Source: Betaproteobacteria bacterium
Lineage (GTDB): Bacteria; Pseudomonadota; Gammaproteobacteria; Burkholderiales; WYBJ01
Assembly: GCA_009377585.1 (NCBI GenBank)
Contig: WHTS01000017.1
Location: 1-64,000, forward strand
Direction: 5' to 3'
DNA: 64,000 nucleotides
Shown: piece after piece, positions 36,259 to 45,535 of the stretch
Numbering within the stretch: position 1 is the first letter of the stretch
Layout: every line of letters begins with the position of its first letter
Position numbers and translations under genes: made by a program
Notes under the pieces: generated by a model
What the model was told of the DNA's origin: nothing
The model's database searches: none
The model's input: the letters and a program-made list of their open reading frames with translations, nothing else

Positions 36259-37098
36259 ATGACGCCGTCGATTTTAGCCTACCTTGCGACGGCGCTCGTT
36301 TACGGCGCGCTGGCGGCTTACTTCTGGCGCACGCGCTGGGCGAGTCCCATCCCGGCTGCTGCCGAGAAGTCCTTGAGGCCGGGTCTTTGGGAGCAGATCG
36401 CGGTGCTTGTGCCGCTCGCGCTGCATGCCGTGCTGCTCTACCAATCGACCCTGGCGGGTCCCGAAGTCCGGCTCGGCCTAGGCAATGCCGCCTCGCTCAT
36501 CGTGTGGCTATCGGTCCTGATCTACTGGCTCGGCAGTTTCGTCTACCGCGTGGAGGGCTTGCAGGCGCTGGTGATGCCCATCGCCGCCATCGGCTGTCTG
36601 CTGCCGCTGGCCGCGCCGGGCGCACGGGCACTACCCAACACGCAGTTGCTGGCCTTCAAGGCGCACCTGCTCATTTCCATGCTGGCCTACGGCTTTTTCA
36701 CCATCGCCTCGCTCCACGTGCTGCTGATGGCGGTGCTGGAAAAGCGCCTGCATGGCGGGCAGCTGCGATCCGCGCTGACGCGCCTGCCGCCGCTGCTCAC
36801 GATGGAGCACATCCTGTTTCAATTGATCGGCGCCGGCTTCGTGCTGCTCACCCTGAGCCTTGCCTCGGGCATCGTCTTCTCCGAGGAAGTGTTCGGTAAA
36901 CCCCTGAGTCCCAATCACAAGACCGTGTTCGGCGTGATTTCGTGGGCGCTTTTCGGCGCGCTGCTGTGGGGCCGGCGGCGGTACGGCTGGCGCGGACGTG
37001 TCGCCATGCGCTGGACGCTCGCGGGGTTCCTGACGCTGATTCTGGCCTACTTCGGCAGCCGCTTCGTGCTGGAAGTCGTGCTGCAGCGCACGGCTTGA
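36259..37098 (+). CDS. ypjD: CcsA/YpjD-type cytochrome c assembly family membrane protein
   Basis: 279 residues with about eight hydrophobic segments, of the ResC/CcsA/HemX superfamily. Conserved His-containing segments include KAHLLISMLAYGFFTIAS and SLHVLLMAVLEKRL, and PNHKTVFGVISWALFGALL near the C-terminus. E. coli YpjD occupies the same place, divergent from ffh and next to a CorC/CorB-type gene. Direct evidence for a role in cytochrome c maturation is lacking. Confidence 0.88.
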   Translation: MTPSILAYLATALVYGALAAYFWRTRWASPIPAAAEKSLRPGLWEQIAVLVPLALHAVLLYQSTLAGPEVRLGLGNAASLIVWLSVLIYWLGSFVYRVEGLQALVMPIAAIGCLLPLAAPGARALPNTQLLAFKAHLLISMLAYGFFTIASLHVLLMAVLEKRLHGGQLRSALTRLPPLLTMEHILFQLIGAGFVLLTLSLASGIVFSEEVFGKPLSPNHKTVFGVISWALFGALLWGRRRYGWRGRVAMRWTLAGFLTLILAYFGSRFVLEVVLQRTA

Positions 37099-37154
37099 CG
37101 CTGGCCGGGTCTGGCCGCCATACTGCCTTCGGTCCCCCGACAGCACTAACCCGT

Positions 37155-38459
37155 TTGGACCCTTTCCCTCTAGGCACGATCGTTATCGCCCTGATCGTGC
37201 TGCTCATCGTTTCAGGCTCCTTCTCCATCGCCGAGACCAGCATGATGGCGCTCAACCGCTATCGGCTGAAGCACCTGGTGGAGACCGGCCGACCCGGCGC
37301 CAAGCTCACACAGGACCTTCTCAATCGCACCGACCGGCTGTTGGGGGTGATCCTGCTCTTCAACAACCTGGTCAACGCCGCAGCGGCCATGCTCGCCACG
37401 ATCGTGACCGTGCACCTGTTCGGCGAGAACAAGCTTGCCCTGGCACTCGGCACCGCAGCCATAACGTTCCTGATCCTGGTATTCAGCGAGATTACGCCCA
37501 AGGTCGTTGGCGCGACCTATCCGGAGCGGATTGCGCTGCCGGCCTCGTTCGTCCTGGCACCCTTGCTCAAGCTGACGTATCCGTTCGTCGGCTTCACCAA
37601 TTTCTTCGTGCGCGGGCTGCTCAGGCTCGCCAGGCTGCCGGAACGCCCGTCCGAGGCGGAAAGCAAACTGACCCTGGAAGAGCTGCGCACCCTGGTGCTG
37701 GAGTCCAGCCGCTACATTCCGAACAAGCACAAGAGCATTCTGCTCAACCTGTTCGAGCTGGAGTCGATAACCGTCGACGACGTCATGACCCCGCGCAGCC
37801 ACATCGAAGCGATCGATCTCGCCGACCCGTTGGCCGCTATCCAGCGCCAGATCGCGACCTGCTATCACACCCGGCTGCCCGCCTATCGCGGTCAACTGGA
37901 CGAGGTTGCCGGGATATTGCACGTGCGCTCGGTCCTGAACCTGGGCAAGAGGTTCGACCAGCTGCACGTCGAGGATCTCGAATCGGTGCTGCGCGAGCCC
38001 TACTTCATCCCTGCCGGAACCCCGCTGTTGACGCAATTGCAGCAATTCCAGGAAAACCACGACCGGCTGGGATTGGTGGTCGACGAGTACGGCGAGCTGA
38101 TGGGGCTGGTCACCATCGACGACATCCTGGAGGAGATCATCGGCGAGTTCACCACCCATTCGCCGCTGGTAAGCGGGCTCATCCATCGCCAGCCGGACGG
38201 CAGCACGCTGGTCGAGGCGAGCGTGCCGCTGCGCGAGCTGAACCGAAAGTTGAATCTCACCCTGCCGCTGGATGGACCGAAGACCTTGAACGGACTCATT
38301 CTCGAGGCCTTGCAGGACATTCCCGAGCCCGGCACGACGGTGCTGATCGACGGCTATCCGCTGGAAATTGTCCAGACCCAGGAAAAAGTCGTAAAAGCCG
38401 TCCGTATCTATCCGCGACGCAAGGAAAATGAGCTCTTGAATAGCGAAGCTAAGGTCTGA
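37155..38459 (+). CDS. HlyC/CorC (CNNM-type) transporter with CBS domains
   Basis: 434 residues. Start placed at TTG 37155 (DPFPLGTIVIALIVLLIVSG follows); the frame is open far upstream, but that part is antisense-like and not family sequence. DUF21 membrane domain (residues ~5-190), two CBS domains around VMTPRSHIEAIDLADPL and EDLESVLREPYFIPAGTP, and a C-terminal CorC_HlyC domain (NRKLNLTLPLDGPKTLNGLI). E. coli YfjD/CorB sits at the same locus. Probably Mg2+ or Co2+ efflux. Confidence 0.92.
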   Translation: MDPFPLGTIVIALIVLLIVSGSFSIAETSMMALNRYRLKHLVETGRPGAKLTQDLLNRTDRLLGVILLFNNLVNAAAAMLATIVTVHLFGENKLALALGTAAITFLILVFSEITPKVVGATYPERIALPASFVLAPLLKLTYPFVGFTNFFVRGLLRLARLPERPSEAESKLTLEELRTLVLESSRYIPNKHKSILLNLFELESITVDDVMTPRSHIEAIDLADPLAAIQRQIATCYHTRLPAYRGQLDEVAGILHVRSVLNLGKRFDQLHVEDLESVLREPYFIPAGTPLLTQLQQFQENHDRLGLVVDEYGELMGLVTIDDILEEIIGEFTTHSPLVSGLIHRQPDGSTLVEASVPLRELNRKLNLTLPLDGPKTLNGLILEALQDIPEPGTTVLIDGYPLEIVQTQEKVVKAVRIYPRRKENELLNSEAKV

Positions 38460-38540
38460 CTTCTTCGCTTTACAAGGCGGCTGTGTGCAGGGCATCATTG
38501 AAAAAGCTGGGCAGAAGGCCAGGCAGAGCGGGGAGCGTCT

Positions 38541-39770
38541 ATGGCAACGGCAACGGCCGCGGCACCACGAAAAGATGTGCGGGAGGCGACGTTCTCCTGG
38601 GTCGGCCAGGACAAGGCCGGAAAAACCGTGCGCGGCGAAATGCGCGCCGGTGGGCAAGCTCAGGTCACCGCAACGCTGCGCCGCCAGGGCGTCAAGGTGG
38701 TGCGGGTGCGCAAGCAATCGATCCGGCGCGGCGGCTCGGTCTCCGACAAGGACATCACCTTCTTCACGCGCCAGCTCGCGACCATGATGAAGTCCGGAGT
38801 GCCGCTGCTGCAAGCGTTCGATATCGTCTCCAAGGGGCATTCCAACCCGGCGGTCCAGCGCCTGCTGATCGACGTGAAGACCGAGGTCGAGACCGGCTCC
38901 AGCTTGAAGCAGGCGTTCTCCAAGCACCCGCTGTATTTCGACGCCCTGTACGTGAACCTGGTGGGTGCGGGCGAGCAGGCCGGTATTCTCGACACCGTGC
39001 TCGACCGGCTTGCGACCTACAAGGAAAAGATCCTCGCCATCAAGAACAAGATCAAATCGGCGCTGTTCTATCCGATTGCGGTCATCGTGGTGGCCATCGT
39101 CATCACCGCGGTGATCATGATCTTCGTCATTCCCGCGTTCAAGAGCGTGTTTGCGAGCTTCGGCGCCGATCTGCCGGCGCCGACGCTGATCGTGATCGCC
39201 ATCTCGGATTTCTTCGTCGAGTACTGGTTCGTCATGGCGGCCGGCATCGGCGGTGCCATCTGGGCCTTCTTCTGGACCTGGCGACGATCCACCAAGATGC
39301 AGATCGTCATGGACCGGCTGTTCCTGCGCATCCCCATCTTCGGCGAACTGATTCGCAAGAGCGCGATCGCGCGCTGGACGCGTACGCTGGCGACCATGTT
39401 CGCAGCCGGCGTGCCGTTGGTGGAGGCGCTCGATTCGGTGGCCGGTGCGGCCGGTAACTACGAATACTTCGCCGCGACCAAGAAGGTCCAGACCGAGATC
39501 TCGACCGGCACGAGCCTCACCGTCGCCATGCAGAACGCGGACGTGTTTCCGAACATGGTCGTGCAGATGGTGTCGATTGGCGAGGAAGCGGGCTCGCTCG
39601 ACGCGATGCTGTCCAAGGTCGCGGACTTCTACGAAGCCGAAGTCGACGACGCGGTCGAAGCGCTGCAAAGCCTGATGGAGCCGATCATCATGGTGGTGCT
39701 CGGTACGCTGATCGGCGGCATGGTGGTGGCCATGTACCTGCCGATCTTCAAGCTGGGCCAGGTGGTCTAG
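38541..39770 (+). CDS. pilC: type IV pilus inner-membrane platform protein PilC
   Basis: 409 residues. Two T2SSF domains, each ending in a membrane helix: FFTRQLATMMKSGVPLLQAF and ARWTRTLATMFAAGVPLVEA are the paired repeats. It anchors the PilB/PilT motors to the growing pilus. The C-terminus (LMEPIIMVVLGTLIGGMVVA) is typical. pilD follows after 136 bp, but no pilB precedes it: only 81 bp separate it from the CorC-type gene. Confidence 0.96.
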   Translation: MATATAAAPRKDVREATFSWVGQDKAGKTVRGEMRAGGQAQVTATLRRQGVKVVRVRKQSIRRGGSVSDKDITFFTRQLATMMKSGVPLLQAFDIVSKGHSNPAVQRLLIDVKTEVETGSSLKQAFSKHPLYFDALYVNLVGAGEQAGILDTVLDRLATYKEKILAIKNKIKSALFYPIAVIVVAIVITAVIMIFVIPAFKSVFASFGADLPAPTLIVIAISDFFVEYWFVMAAGIGGAIWAFFWTWRRSTKMQIVMDRLFLRIPIFGELIRKSAIARWTRTLATMFAAGVPLVEALDSVAGAAGNYEYFAATKKVQTEISTGTSLTVAMQNADVFPNMVVQMVSIGEEAGSLDAMLSKVADFYEAEVDDAVEALQSLMEPIIMVVLGTLIGGMVVAMYLPIFKLGQVV

Positions 39771-39906
39771 TCCCGCTTGTCGAGTCCGAGCCTCTGGTCG
39801 TGTTGCTGCACGGCGCGGCCGACTGCTGGCCGGGACACTGTGGCGTGGCGTTGGCCTTTGTTCGCCGCAGCGGCTGAATTGCCGAGCCGACGGCCGAGCT
39901 GATTGA

Positions 39907-40773
39907 ATGGATGCCCTCGCCGAACTGCTGGCGCGGCCGGTTGCGTTCGTTGCGCTATGCGCGATCGTCGGGCTCGTCGTCGGCAGCTTTCTCAACGTGG
40001 TGATCCATCGCCTGCCGAAGATGCTCGAACGGCAGTGGCAGCGAGAGTGCGCCGAGCTCGAGGGCGAAAGGCCGAACGCGACGCCGCGCTACAACCTGAT
40101 CGTGCCGGCATCGGCCTGTCCCGGCTGCAATCACCGCATCCGGGCGCTCGAGAACGTGCCGGTCCTGAGTTATCTCGCTTTGCGCGGCAAGTGCTCGGCG
40201 TGCGGCATGCGCATCCCGGCACGCTATCCGGCAGTGGAGTTGCTGAGCGGCGCGCTCAGTGCCTACGTGGGCTGGCATTTCGGTCCCGGCTGGACCGCCG
40301 CTGCCGCGCTGCTGTTCGCCTGGTCGATGATCGCGCTGGCGTTCATCGATCTCGATACCTTCTTCCTGCCCGACAACATCACCCTGCCGCTGGTATGGGC
40401 AGGGTTGCTGGCACAATTGCTGCACCTGTTGCCCGAGGTGACGCTGGCCGATGCCGTGATCGGTGCCGTGGCCGGGTACTGCGCGTTGTGGTCGGTGTTC
40501 TGGCTGTTCAAGCTCGCCACCGGCAAGGAGGGCATGGGGTACGGCGACTTCAAGCTGCTGGCGGCGATCGGCGCCTGGCTCGGATGGAAGGCGCTACCCC
40601 TGGTCATTCTGTTGTCGTCGCTGGTAGGCACGCTCATCGGCGTCGTTCTCATGTTGCTGCGCCGGCAGGGGCGCGACATGCCAATCCCGTTCGGCCCGTA
40701 CCTGGTCATTGCCGGCTTGATCGCGCTCTTCTGGGGCCGTACGATCACCGAGCGCTATCTCGACCTGTTCTGA
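39907..40773 (+). CDS. pilD: prepilin leader peptidase/N-methyltransferase PilD
   Basis: 288-residue membrane aspartyl protease that cleaves and N-methylates type IV prepilins and type II pseudopilins. Four zinc-type cysteines in CPGCNHRIR and KCSACGMRIP. Catalytic aspartates in AFIDLDTFFLPD and GYGDFKLLAAIG. Methyltransferase-type N-terminal segment GSFLNVVIHRLPKML is intact. Lies 7 bp upstream of coaE. Confidence 0.97.
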   Translation: MDALAELLARPVAFVALCAIVGLVVGSFLNVVIHRLPKMLERQWQRECAELEGERPNATPRYNLIVPASACPGCNHRIRALENVPVLSYLALRGKCSACGMRIPARYPAVELLSGALSAYVGWHFGPGWTAAAALLFAWSMIALAFIDLDTFFLPDNITLPLVWAGLLAQLLHLLPEVTLADAVIGAVAGYCALWSVFWLFKLATGKEGMGYGDFKLLAAIGAWLGWKALPLVILLSSLVGTLIGVVLMLLRRQGRDMPIPFGPYLVIAGLIALFWGRTITERYLDLF

Positions 40774-40780
40774 GCGCACC

Positions 40781-41422
40781 ATGAGTTATGTCGTCATCAT
40801 CACCGGAGGGATCGGCTCGGGCAAGACCGCGGTATCCGACCTGTTGCAGGCGCGCGGCGCCGCAGTCGTGGATACCGACGTGATCTCTCGCCGCCTCACC
40901 GCGCCCGGCGGCGCGGCGATGCCCGCGCTGGTCGCCCGGTTCGGTGCCGATATTGCGGCGGCGGACGGCGGCCTCGATCGCGACCGGATGCGCGCGCTCG
41001 TATTCGGCGACCCCGAAGCGAAACGCAGCCTCGAATCGATCCTGCATCCCATGATCCGGCTCGAAGCCTTCCGGCAGGTGCATGCTGCGAGCACGCCCTA
41101 CGTGGTGCTGGTGGTCCCTTTGCTGGTGGAATCCAACGCCTATCGCGACATCGCCGATCGGGTGCTGGTGGTCGATTGTCCCGAAGCGATACAGATCGAA
41201 CGCACCATGCGGCGCAGCGGTCTTGCGCGCGAACAAGTGGAGCGCATCGTGCAAGCGCAAGCGCCGCGCTCGGCGCGACTGGCGCTCGCCGACGACGTGG
41301 TGGTGAACGATGCAGGGCTCGACGAGCTCACGGTGGCGGTGGAGCGATTGCACATGCGTTACCTGCAATGGGCTGCGGACAAGTCGCGGCCCGGCGCCAA
41401 AGCCCCGGAAGCGCGCCCCTGA
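40781..41422 (+). CDS. coaE: dephospho-CoA kinase
   Basis: Last step of CoA synthesis, phosphorylating dephospho-CoA. 213 residues. P-loop GGIGSGKTAVSDLL, DTDVISRRLTAPGG and VVPLLVESNAY are characteristic. Located in the conserved pilC-pilD-coaE-zapD-yacG order. Confidence 0.97.
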   Translation: MSYVVIITGGIGSGKTAVSDLLQARGAAVVDTDVISRRLTAPGGAAMPALVARFGADIAAADGGLDRDRMRALVFGDPEAKRSLESILHPMIRLEAFRQVHAASTPYVVLVVPLLVESNAYRDIADRVLVVDCPEAIQIERTMRRSGLAREQVERIVQAQAPRSARLALADDVVVNDAGLDELTVAVERLHMRYLQWAADKSRPGAKAPEARP

Positions 41423-41506
41423 AGCTTTATTTTTTGCAGGCATTGAACCATACTTAGCGTGCCGCTCGGGCGCTTGCGGTAGCGGCCGAGTGGCAAGACC
41501 AGGGCG

Positions 41507-42313
41507 ATGTCATCCGGGGACAGGAGTGTGCCGACGCCAGCCAACGCGAATCGGATCGGCTATGAATACCCGCTGAGCGAGCGGGTACGGACCCTGTTGC
41601 GCCTGGAAGACCTGTACCGCAAAGCGTGGTATTTCACGGCGAAGTCCGAGTCGGTCGAGAACCACGTCGCGCTCGTTCTGCTGTTCGACATCCTGGAGGT
41701 CGCTGGCCGGGCCGATCTCAAGTCGGACTTGCTGCAGGAGCTCGAGCGCCAGCGCCAGAGCCTGGAGAGCCTGCGCGACAACCCGGCGATCTCGCTCGAC
41801 ATCCTCGATCAGGTGATACGCGAGATCGACCAGACCTCCACCCGCCTGTTCCAGATGTCGGGCAAGTTCGGCCAGGACCTGCGCGACAACGAGTGGCTGA
41901 TGAGCATCAAGCAGCGCACCGGCATTCCGGGCGGCGTGTGCGAATTCGACCTCCCCTCGTATCATTACTGGCTCAATCAGGACACCGAACAACGGCGTCA
42001 CGACCTGGAAGCGTGGCTGGCGCCGTTTCGCCCCATTCACGACGCGATCACCATCGTGCTGCGGCTGCTGCGCGAAAGCGGCAAGTCGAGCGCGCAGATG
42101 GCGACCCAAGGCGTATTCCAGCAAATGATGGCCGGACGCATGGCCCAGATGCTGCGCGTACGGCTGAAGCGCGACTATGCCTGCGTGCCCGAGATCAGTG
42201 CGAACAAGTACGCGCTCAACATCCGCTTCATGACCCTGTCCGGCCCGGGCAGGGAACGGCCGCGCACGGCCGATTTCGACGTTCCGTTCGAGCTGACGTT
42301 CTGTAGTCTCTAG
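41507..42313 (+). CDS. zapD: cell division protein ZapD
   Basis: Binds the FtsZ C-terminal tail and cross-links FtsZ filaments. 268 residues from ATG 41507; the family core begins at GYEYPLSERVRTLLRLEDLY, so a GTG at 41528 is a possible later start. SGVC-like turn and the C-terminal YALNIRFMTLSG and DVPFELTFCSL segments are typical. Followed here by an FtsH-like gene in the same reading frame, not by yacG as is usual. Confidence 0.94.
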   Translation: MSSGDRSVPTPANANRIGYEYPLSERVRTLLRLEDLYRKAWYFTAKSESVENHVALVLLFDILEVAGRADLKSDLLQELERQRQSLESLRDNPAISLDILDQVIREIDQTSTRLFQMSGKFGQDLRDNEWLMSIKQRTGIPGGVCEFDLPSYHYWLNQDTEQRRHDLEAWLAPFRPIHDAITIVLRLLRESGKSSAQMATQGVFQQMMAGRMAQMLRVRLKRDYACVPEISANKYALNIRFMTLSGPGRERPRTADFDVPFELTFCSL

Positions 42314-42367
42314 CAAGCGCCCATCGCCGAACCCTGGCGCGCAAGCGGCCCACAACAGCCCGCCCCC

Positions 42368-44143
42368 TTGCCTCGCCGCCGCGCATGTCTGCCAACGGGT
42401 TCGGTTCGTGCGGATGCGGTGGGCGTTGCCAACCAGCCGAGGAAGGTGAGCAATTTCGAGACGATCCTGCCCGCGTTCGTCGACCCGGGGCTGGAGCGCT
42501 TTCTCATCGACCACGGCGTAGAGATCAGTGCCACGCCGATCTCGGAGGGCGGCAGTCCGTTGCTGACGCTGCTGTTCGGATTCGGCCCGGCGCTGCTGTT
42601 CATCGGCTTTTACATCTGGCTGTTCCGCCGCGCCGCGCAACAGGGCGGCGGCATGGGCGGCGCGCTCATGGGTATCGGCAAGAGCAAGGCGCGCCGCTTC
42701 GACAAGGAAAGCGAAACCAAGGTGACGTTCGACGACGTGGCCGGAATCGACGAGGCCGAGAACGAGCTGGTGGAGATCGTCGACTTTCTGAAGGCGCCCG
42801 AGAAGTACACGCGTCTGGGCGGTACGGCGCCCAAGGGCGTGCTGCTGGTCGGCGCGCCCGGTACGGGCAAGACGTTGCTCGCGCGCGCGGTCGCGGGCGA
42901 GGCCGGCGTGCCGTTCTTCTCGATGAGCGCCGCCGAGTTCGTGGAAATGATCGTAGGCGTGGGCGCGGCGCGGGTGCGCGATCTGTTCAAGGAAGCGCGC
43001 GCCAACGCGCCGGCGATCATCTTCATCGACGAGCTCGACGCCATCGGGCGCGCACGCGGGCAGGTTGCGATCGGCGGTTCGAGCGAGCAGGAGCAGACGC
43101 TGAACCAGATCCTCACCGAGATGGACGGCTTTTCCAGCCGCGAAGGCGTGATCGTGCTCGCGGCAACCAACCAGCCCGACGTGCTCGACAAGGCGCTGCT
43201 GCGGCCGGGCCGCTTCGACCGGCGCGTCATCGTCAATCTGCCCGACAAGCGAGGGCGGGAAGCCATCCTCGCGGTGCATACGCGCAAGGTTCCGCTCGCC
43301 GACGACGCCCACCCGGAGGAAATCGCCGCATCGACGCCTGGATTTTCGGGCGCCGATTTGAAGAACCTCGTCAATGAGGCGGCACTGCTGGCGGCGCGGC
43401 GCGGCGAGAATCACGTGCGGCAGAAGGATTTCGCCGATGCGCTGGAAAAGATCGTGCTCGGTCCCGCACGTCCGATCCTGTTGAGCGAGGACGATCGCAA
43501 GCGCATCGCATACCACGAAGGCGGACACGCCATCCTGGGCCTGGTGGTGCCGGGCGCCGACCCCGTCAGCCGCGTGACGATCGTGCCGCGCGGGCAGGCG
43601 CTCGGCGTCACCTACCAGCGCCCCGGGAGCGACCGCTACAACTACCCGGAATCTTATTTGCGCGGAAGAATCGTCGGCATGCTCGGGGGGCGCGCAGCCG
43701 AGGAAATCGTTTTCGGCGACCGCACCACCGGCGCGGAGAACGACATCGAGCAGGCGACCTCGCTCGCACGGCGCATGGTCACGCGCTGGGGCATGAGCGA
43801 CCTGGGGCTGATCCAGCTCGCACCACGCGACAATCCCTATCTTGGCGGCCAGGCCTTCACGGGCACGAAGCCCTTCAGCGAGCACACGGCGCAGGCGATC
43901 GACGCCGAGGTGGCGAGAATCATCGACCAGAGCCACGCCGAAGCGAAACGGTTGCTGAACGCGCATCGCGATGCGCTAGACGCACTGGCGCAGGCGCTGC
44001 TCGAGCGCGAGTCGCTGGACGAGCGGGAAGTGTTGCAGGCGACCGGGCTCGAGCGTGCCCAGCCTGTTTCCCCGATTCCGTCGGACGAGCAGGACGCGGC
44101 TAGTGCGCCGCAGAACCCCCGGGCTCAACGCACCGTATCTTGA
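42368..44143 (+). CDS. FtsH-family AAA zinc metalloprotease, N-terminally shortened
   Basis: About 591 residues if TTG 42368 is used; GTG 42446 is another possible start and no ATG exists near. The end of the FtsH periplasmic domain ([19 protein letters not shown]) and one membrane helix (65-86) precede a complete AAA domain: Walker A GAPGTGKT (162-169), Walker B IIFIDEL (217-223), pore motif [17 protein letters not shown] and Arg finger RPGRFDR. The protease site HEGGH (383-387) and the later [11 protein letters not shown] Asp are intact. The first membrane helix and most of the periplasmic domain are missing, because zapD's stop is only 55 bp upstream in the same frame. Probably a second FtsH, inserted between zapD and yacG. 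Confidence 0.87.
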   Translation: MPRRRACLPTGSVRADAVGVANQPRKVSNFETILPAFVDPGLERFLIDHGVEISATPISEGGSPLLTLLFGFGPALLFIGFYIWLFRRAAQQGGGMGGALMGIGKSKARRFDKESETKVTFDDVAGIDEAENELVEIVDFLKAPEKYTRLGGTAPKGVLLVGAPGTGKTLLARAVAGEAGVPFFSMSAAEFVEMIVGVGAARVRDLFKEARANAPAIIFIDELDAIGRARGQVAIGGSSEQEQTLNQILTEMDGFSSREGVIVLAATNQPDVLDKALLRPGRFDRRVIVNLPDKRGREAILAVHTRKVPLADDAHPEEIAASTPGFSGADLKNLVNEAALLAARRGENHVRQKDFADALEKIVLGPARPILLSEDDRKRIAYHEGGHAILGLVVPGADPVSRVTIVPRGQALGVTYQRPGSDRYNYPESYLRGRIVGMLGGRAAEEIVFGDRTTGAENDIEQATSLARRMVTRWGMSDLGLIQLAPRDNPYLGGQAFTGTKPFSEHTAQAIDAEVARIIDQSHAEAKRLLNAHRDALDALAQALLERESLDEREVLQATGLERAQPVSPIPSDEQDAASAPQNPRAQRTVS

Positions 44144-44338
44144 CCGGGCGCGGGCTGCGCCTGCGATCGAAAGCATGTCCGATGCTGCGGGAGAACTGCA
44201 TACCCGGAGCTACGAGGCATCGCCAAGCCCAAAGCGGTTCTTGCATTGCGCGCTCGCAAGCCGGGCAGTTCGCCTCGCAGGCAACGCCACGGCCGATGCG
44301 GGTACAATGCGCCCGTTTTGTTGATCGCTTTTAGTCCG

Positions 44339-44536
44339 ATGGCCGAGCCCGGCAAGCGCGTCGTCTCCTGTCCGACCTGCGGCTCTCCGGTCCCGTGGGG
44401 GCCGGAGAGCCGTTTCCGCCCCTTCTGCTGTGCACGCTGCAGGCTGATCGATCTCGGCCAGTGGGCTACCGAGCAGTACCGGGTGCCGGACGAAACGCGC
44501 AACGACGGTGACCCGAACGACCGCTCGGACGTTTGA
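44339..44536 (+). CDS. yacG: DNA gyrase inhibitor YacG
   Basis: 65-residue zinc protein; binds GyrB and blocks DNA binding by gyrase in E. coli. Start ATG 44339 ([20 protein letters not shown]). Zinc ligands are CPTCG and CCARC. A TACAAT at 44303-44308 may be its -10 element. Its TGA directly abuts the stop codon of the convergent Nudix-ThiE gene with no spacer. Confidence 0.92.
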   Translation: MAEPGKRVVSCPTCGSPVPWGPESRFRPFCCARCRLIDLGQWATEQYRVPDETRNDGDPNDRSDV

Positions 44537-45508
44537 TCAGCTCCCCCAGGCGGCACGCTGCATCGCGATGCCGTGCGCGCCGCCGCGCCATGCCGTTTGC
44601 ATATCGTCCGGATGCATGCCACCGAGCGCGAATACCGGCAAGGCATAGCCGCGTACGAGCTGCGCGAATCGATCCCAGCCCAGCACCTCGGCGCCGGGAT
44701 GGGTCAAGGTCGGCGCCACCGGCCCGAGCACCACGAAGTCTGCGCCCAGGGCGCACGCAAGCTCGAGCTCTTCCGCGTCGTGGCATGAGGCAGCGATCAG
44801 CGCGGCCGAGGGCCGCTCGCGCAACGCGCGCAGCTGCGCCGACTTCAGATGCACGCCGTCGGCCGAGCATTCCTGCGCAAGCGACACATCGGCGTTGATC
44901 AGAACGCGTGCGCCGGCTGCGTGTGCGTGTTCCACCACGCTTGCGGCAAATCGACGCAGATCGCAGCGGCTCAACTGCGGCTCGCGCACCTGGATCAGGC
45001 GCAGCCCCTGCGCCAGCGCCGTGTCCAGATCGTGCAGCGCGCGATCCGTGCCGCGTCCGGCGGCATCGGTGATCGCATACACGCTCGGCAAACGCAATGC
45101 GGCGAGGATCGGTCCATTGGCCGGAAGGATCGGAGCAACGTCGATGCGCTCGATCGACTGCCATGCCAGCGCCTGGTTCTCCCGCCCATGCGGTTCGCCG
45201 CGGAATTCGAGCACGCGAAAGAAGTTGAGATCGACGGTTGCATGCGCGTAGACGTAATGCCGGGTGATCCAGGGATACGCCTGCTTCACCTCGATACCGA
45301 GCTCTTCATGGAGCTCGCGCGCAAGCGCGGCCGCAAGCGCCTCGCCGGGCTCGACCTTGCCGCCGGGAAACTCCCAATAGCCCGCGTAGACCTTGCCTGC
45401 CGGGCGCTGCGCCAGGAGAAAGCGTCCGTCTTCGCGTACGACCACCGCCGCGACCACCTGCAGCACGCGGTCGGTGGCCGTAGCCGGCGAAGTCGTCGAG
45501 GCGGGCAC
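44537..45508 (-). CDS. Nudix hydrolase (MutT-like) fused to ThiE-like domain
   Basis: 323 residues from GTG 45508. N-terminal Nudix domain with the box GGKVEPGEALAAALARELHEELGIE region (written here in parts: GKVEPGEA, then RELHEELG), as in 8-oxo-dGTP diphosphatase. C-terminal domain from ~residue 140 resembles thiamine-phosphate synthase (LRLIQVREPQLSRCDL, SADGVHLKSAQL, DFVVLGPVAPTLTHPG, FALGGMHPDDM). The fusion is known in beta- and gammaproteobacteria; whether the ThiE half is active is unclear. Position near zapD-yacG is conserved. Confidence 0.92.
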   Translation of the reverse strand: MPASTTSPATATDRVLQVVAAVVVREDGRFLLAQRPAGKVYAGYWEFPGGKVEPGEALAAALARELHEELGIEVKQAYPWITRHYVYAHATVDLNFFRVLEFRGEPHGRENQALAWQSIERIDVAPILPANGPILAALRLPSVYAITDAAGRGTDRALHDLDTALAQGLRLIQVREPQLSRCDLRRFAASVVEHAHAAGARVLINADVSLAQECSADGVHLKSAQLRALRERPSAALIAASCHDAEELELACALGADFVVLGPVAPTLTHPGAEVLGWDRFAQLVRGYALPVFALGGMHPDDMQTAWRGGAHGIAMQRAAWGS

Positions 45509-45535
45509 GGACGAGGGGCGCGATAACGAGGCTCG

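Noticed and set aside
44537-45508. Nudix-ThiE fusion as a new architecture
   Set aside because: The same fusion is already known in beta- and gammaproteobacteria at this locus.
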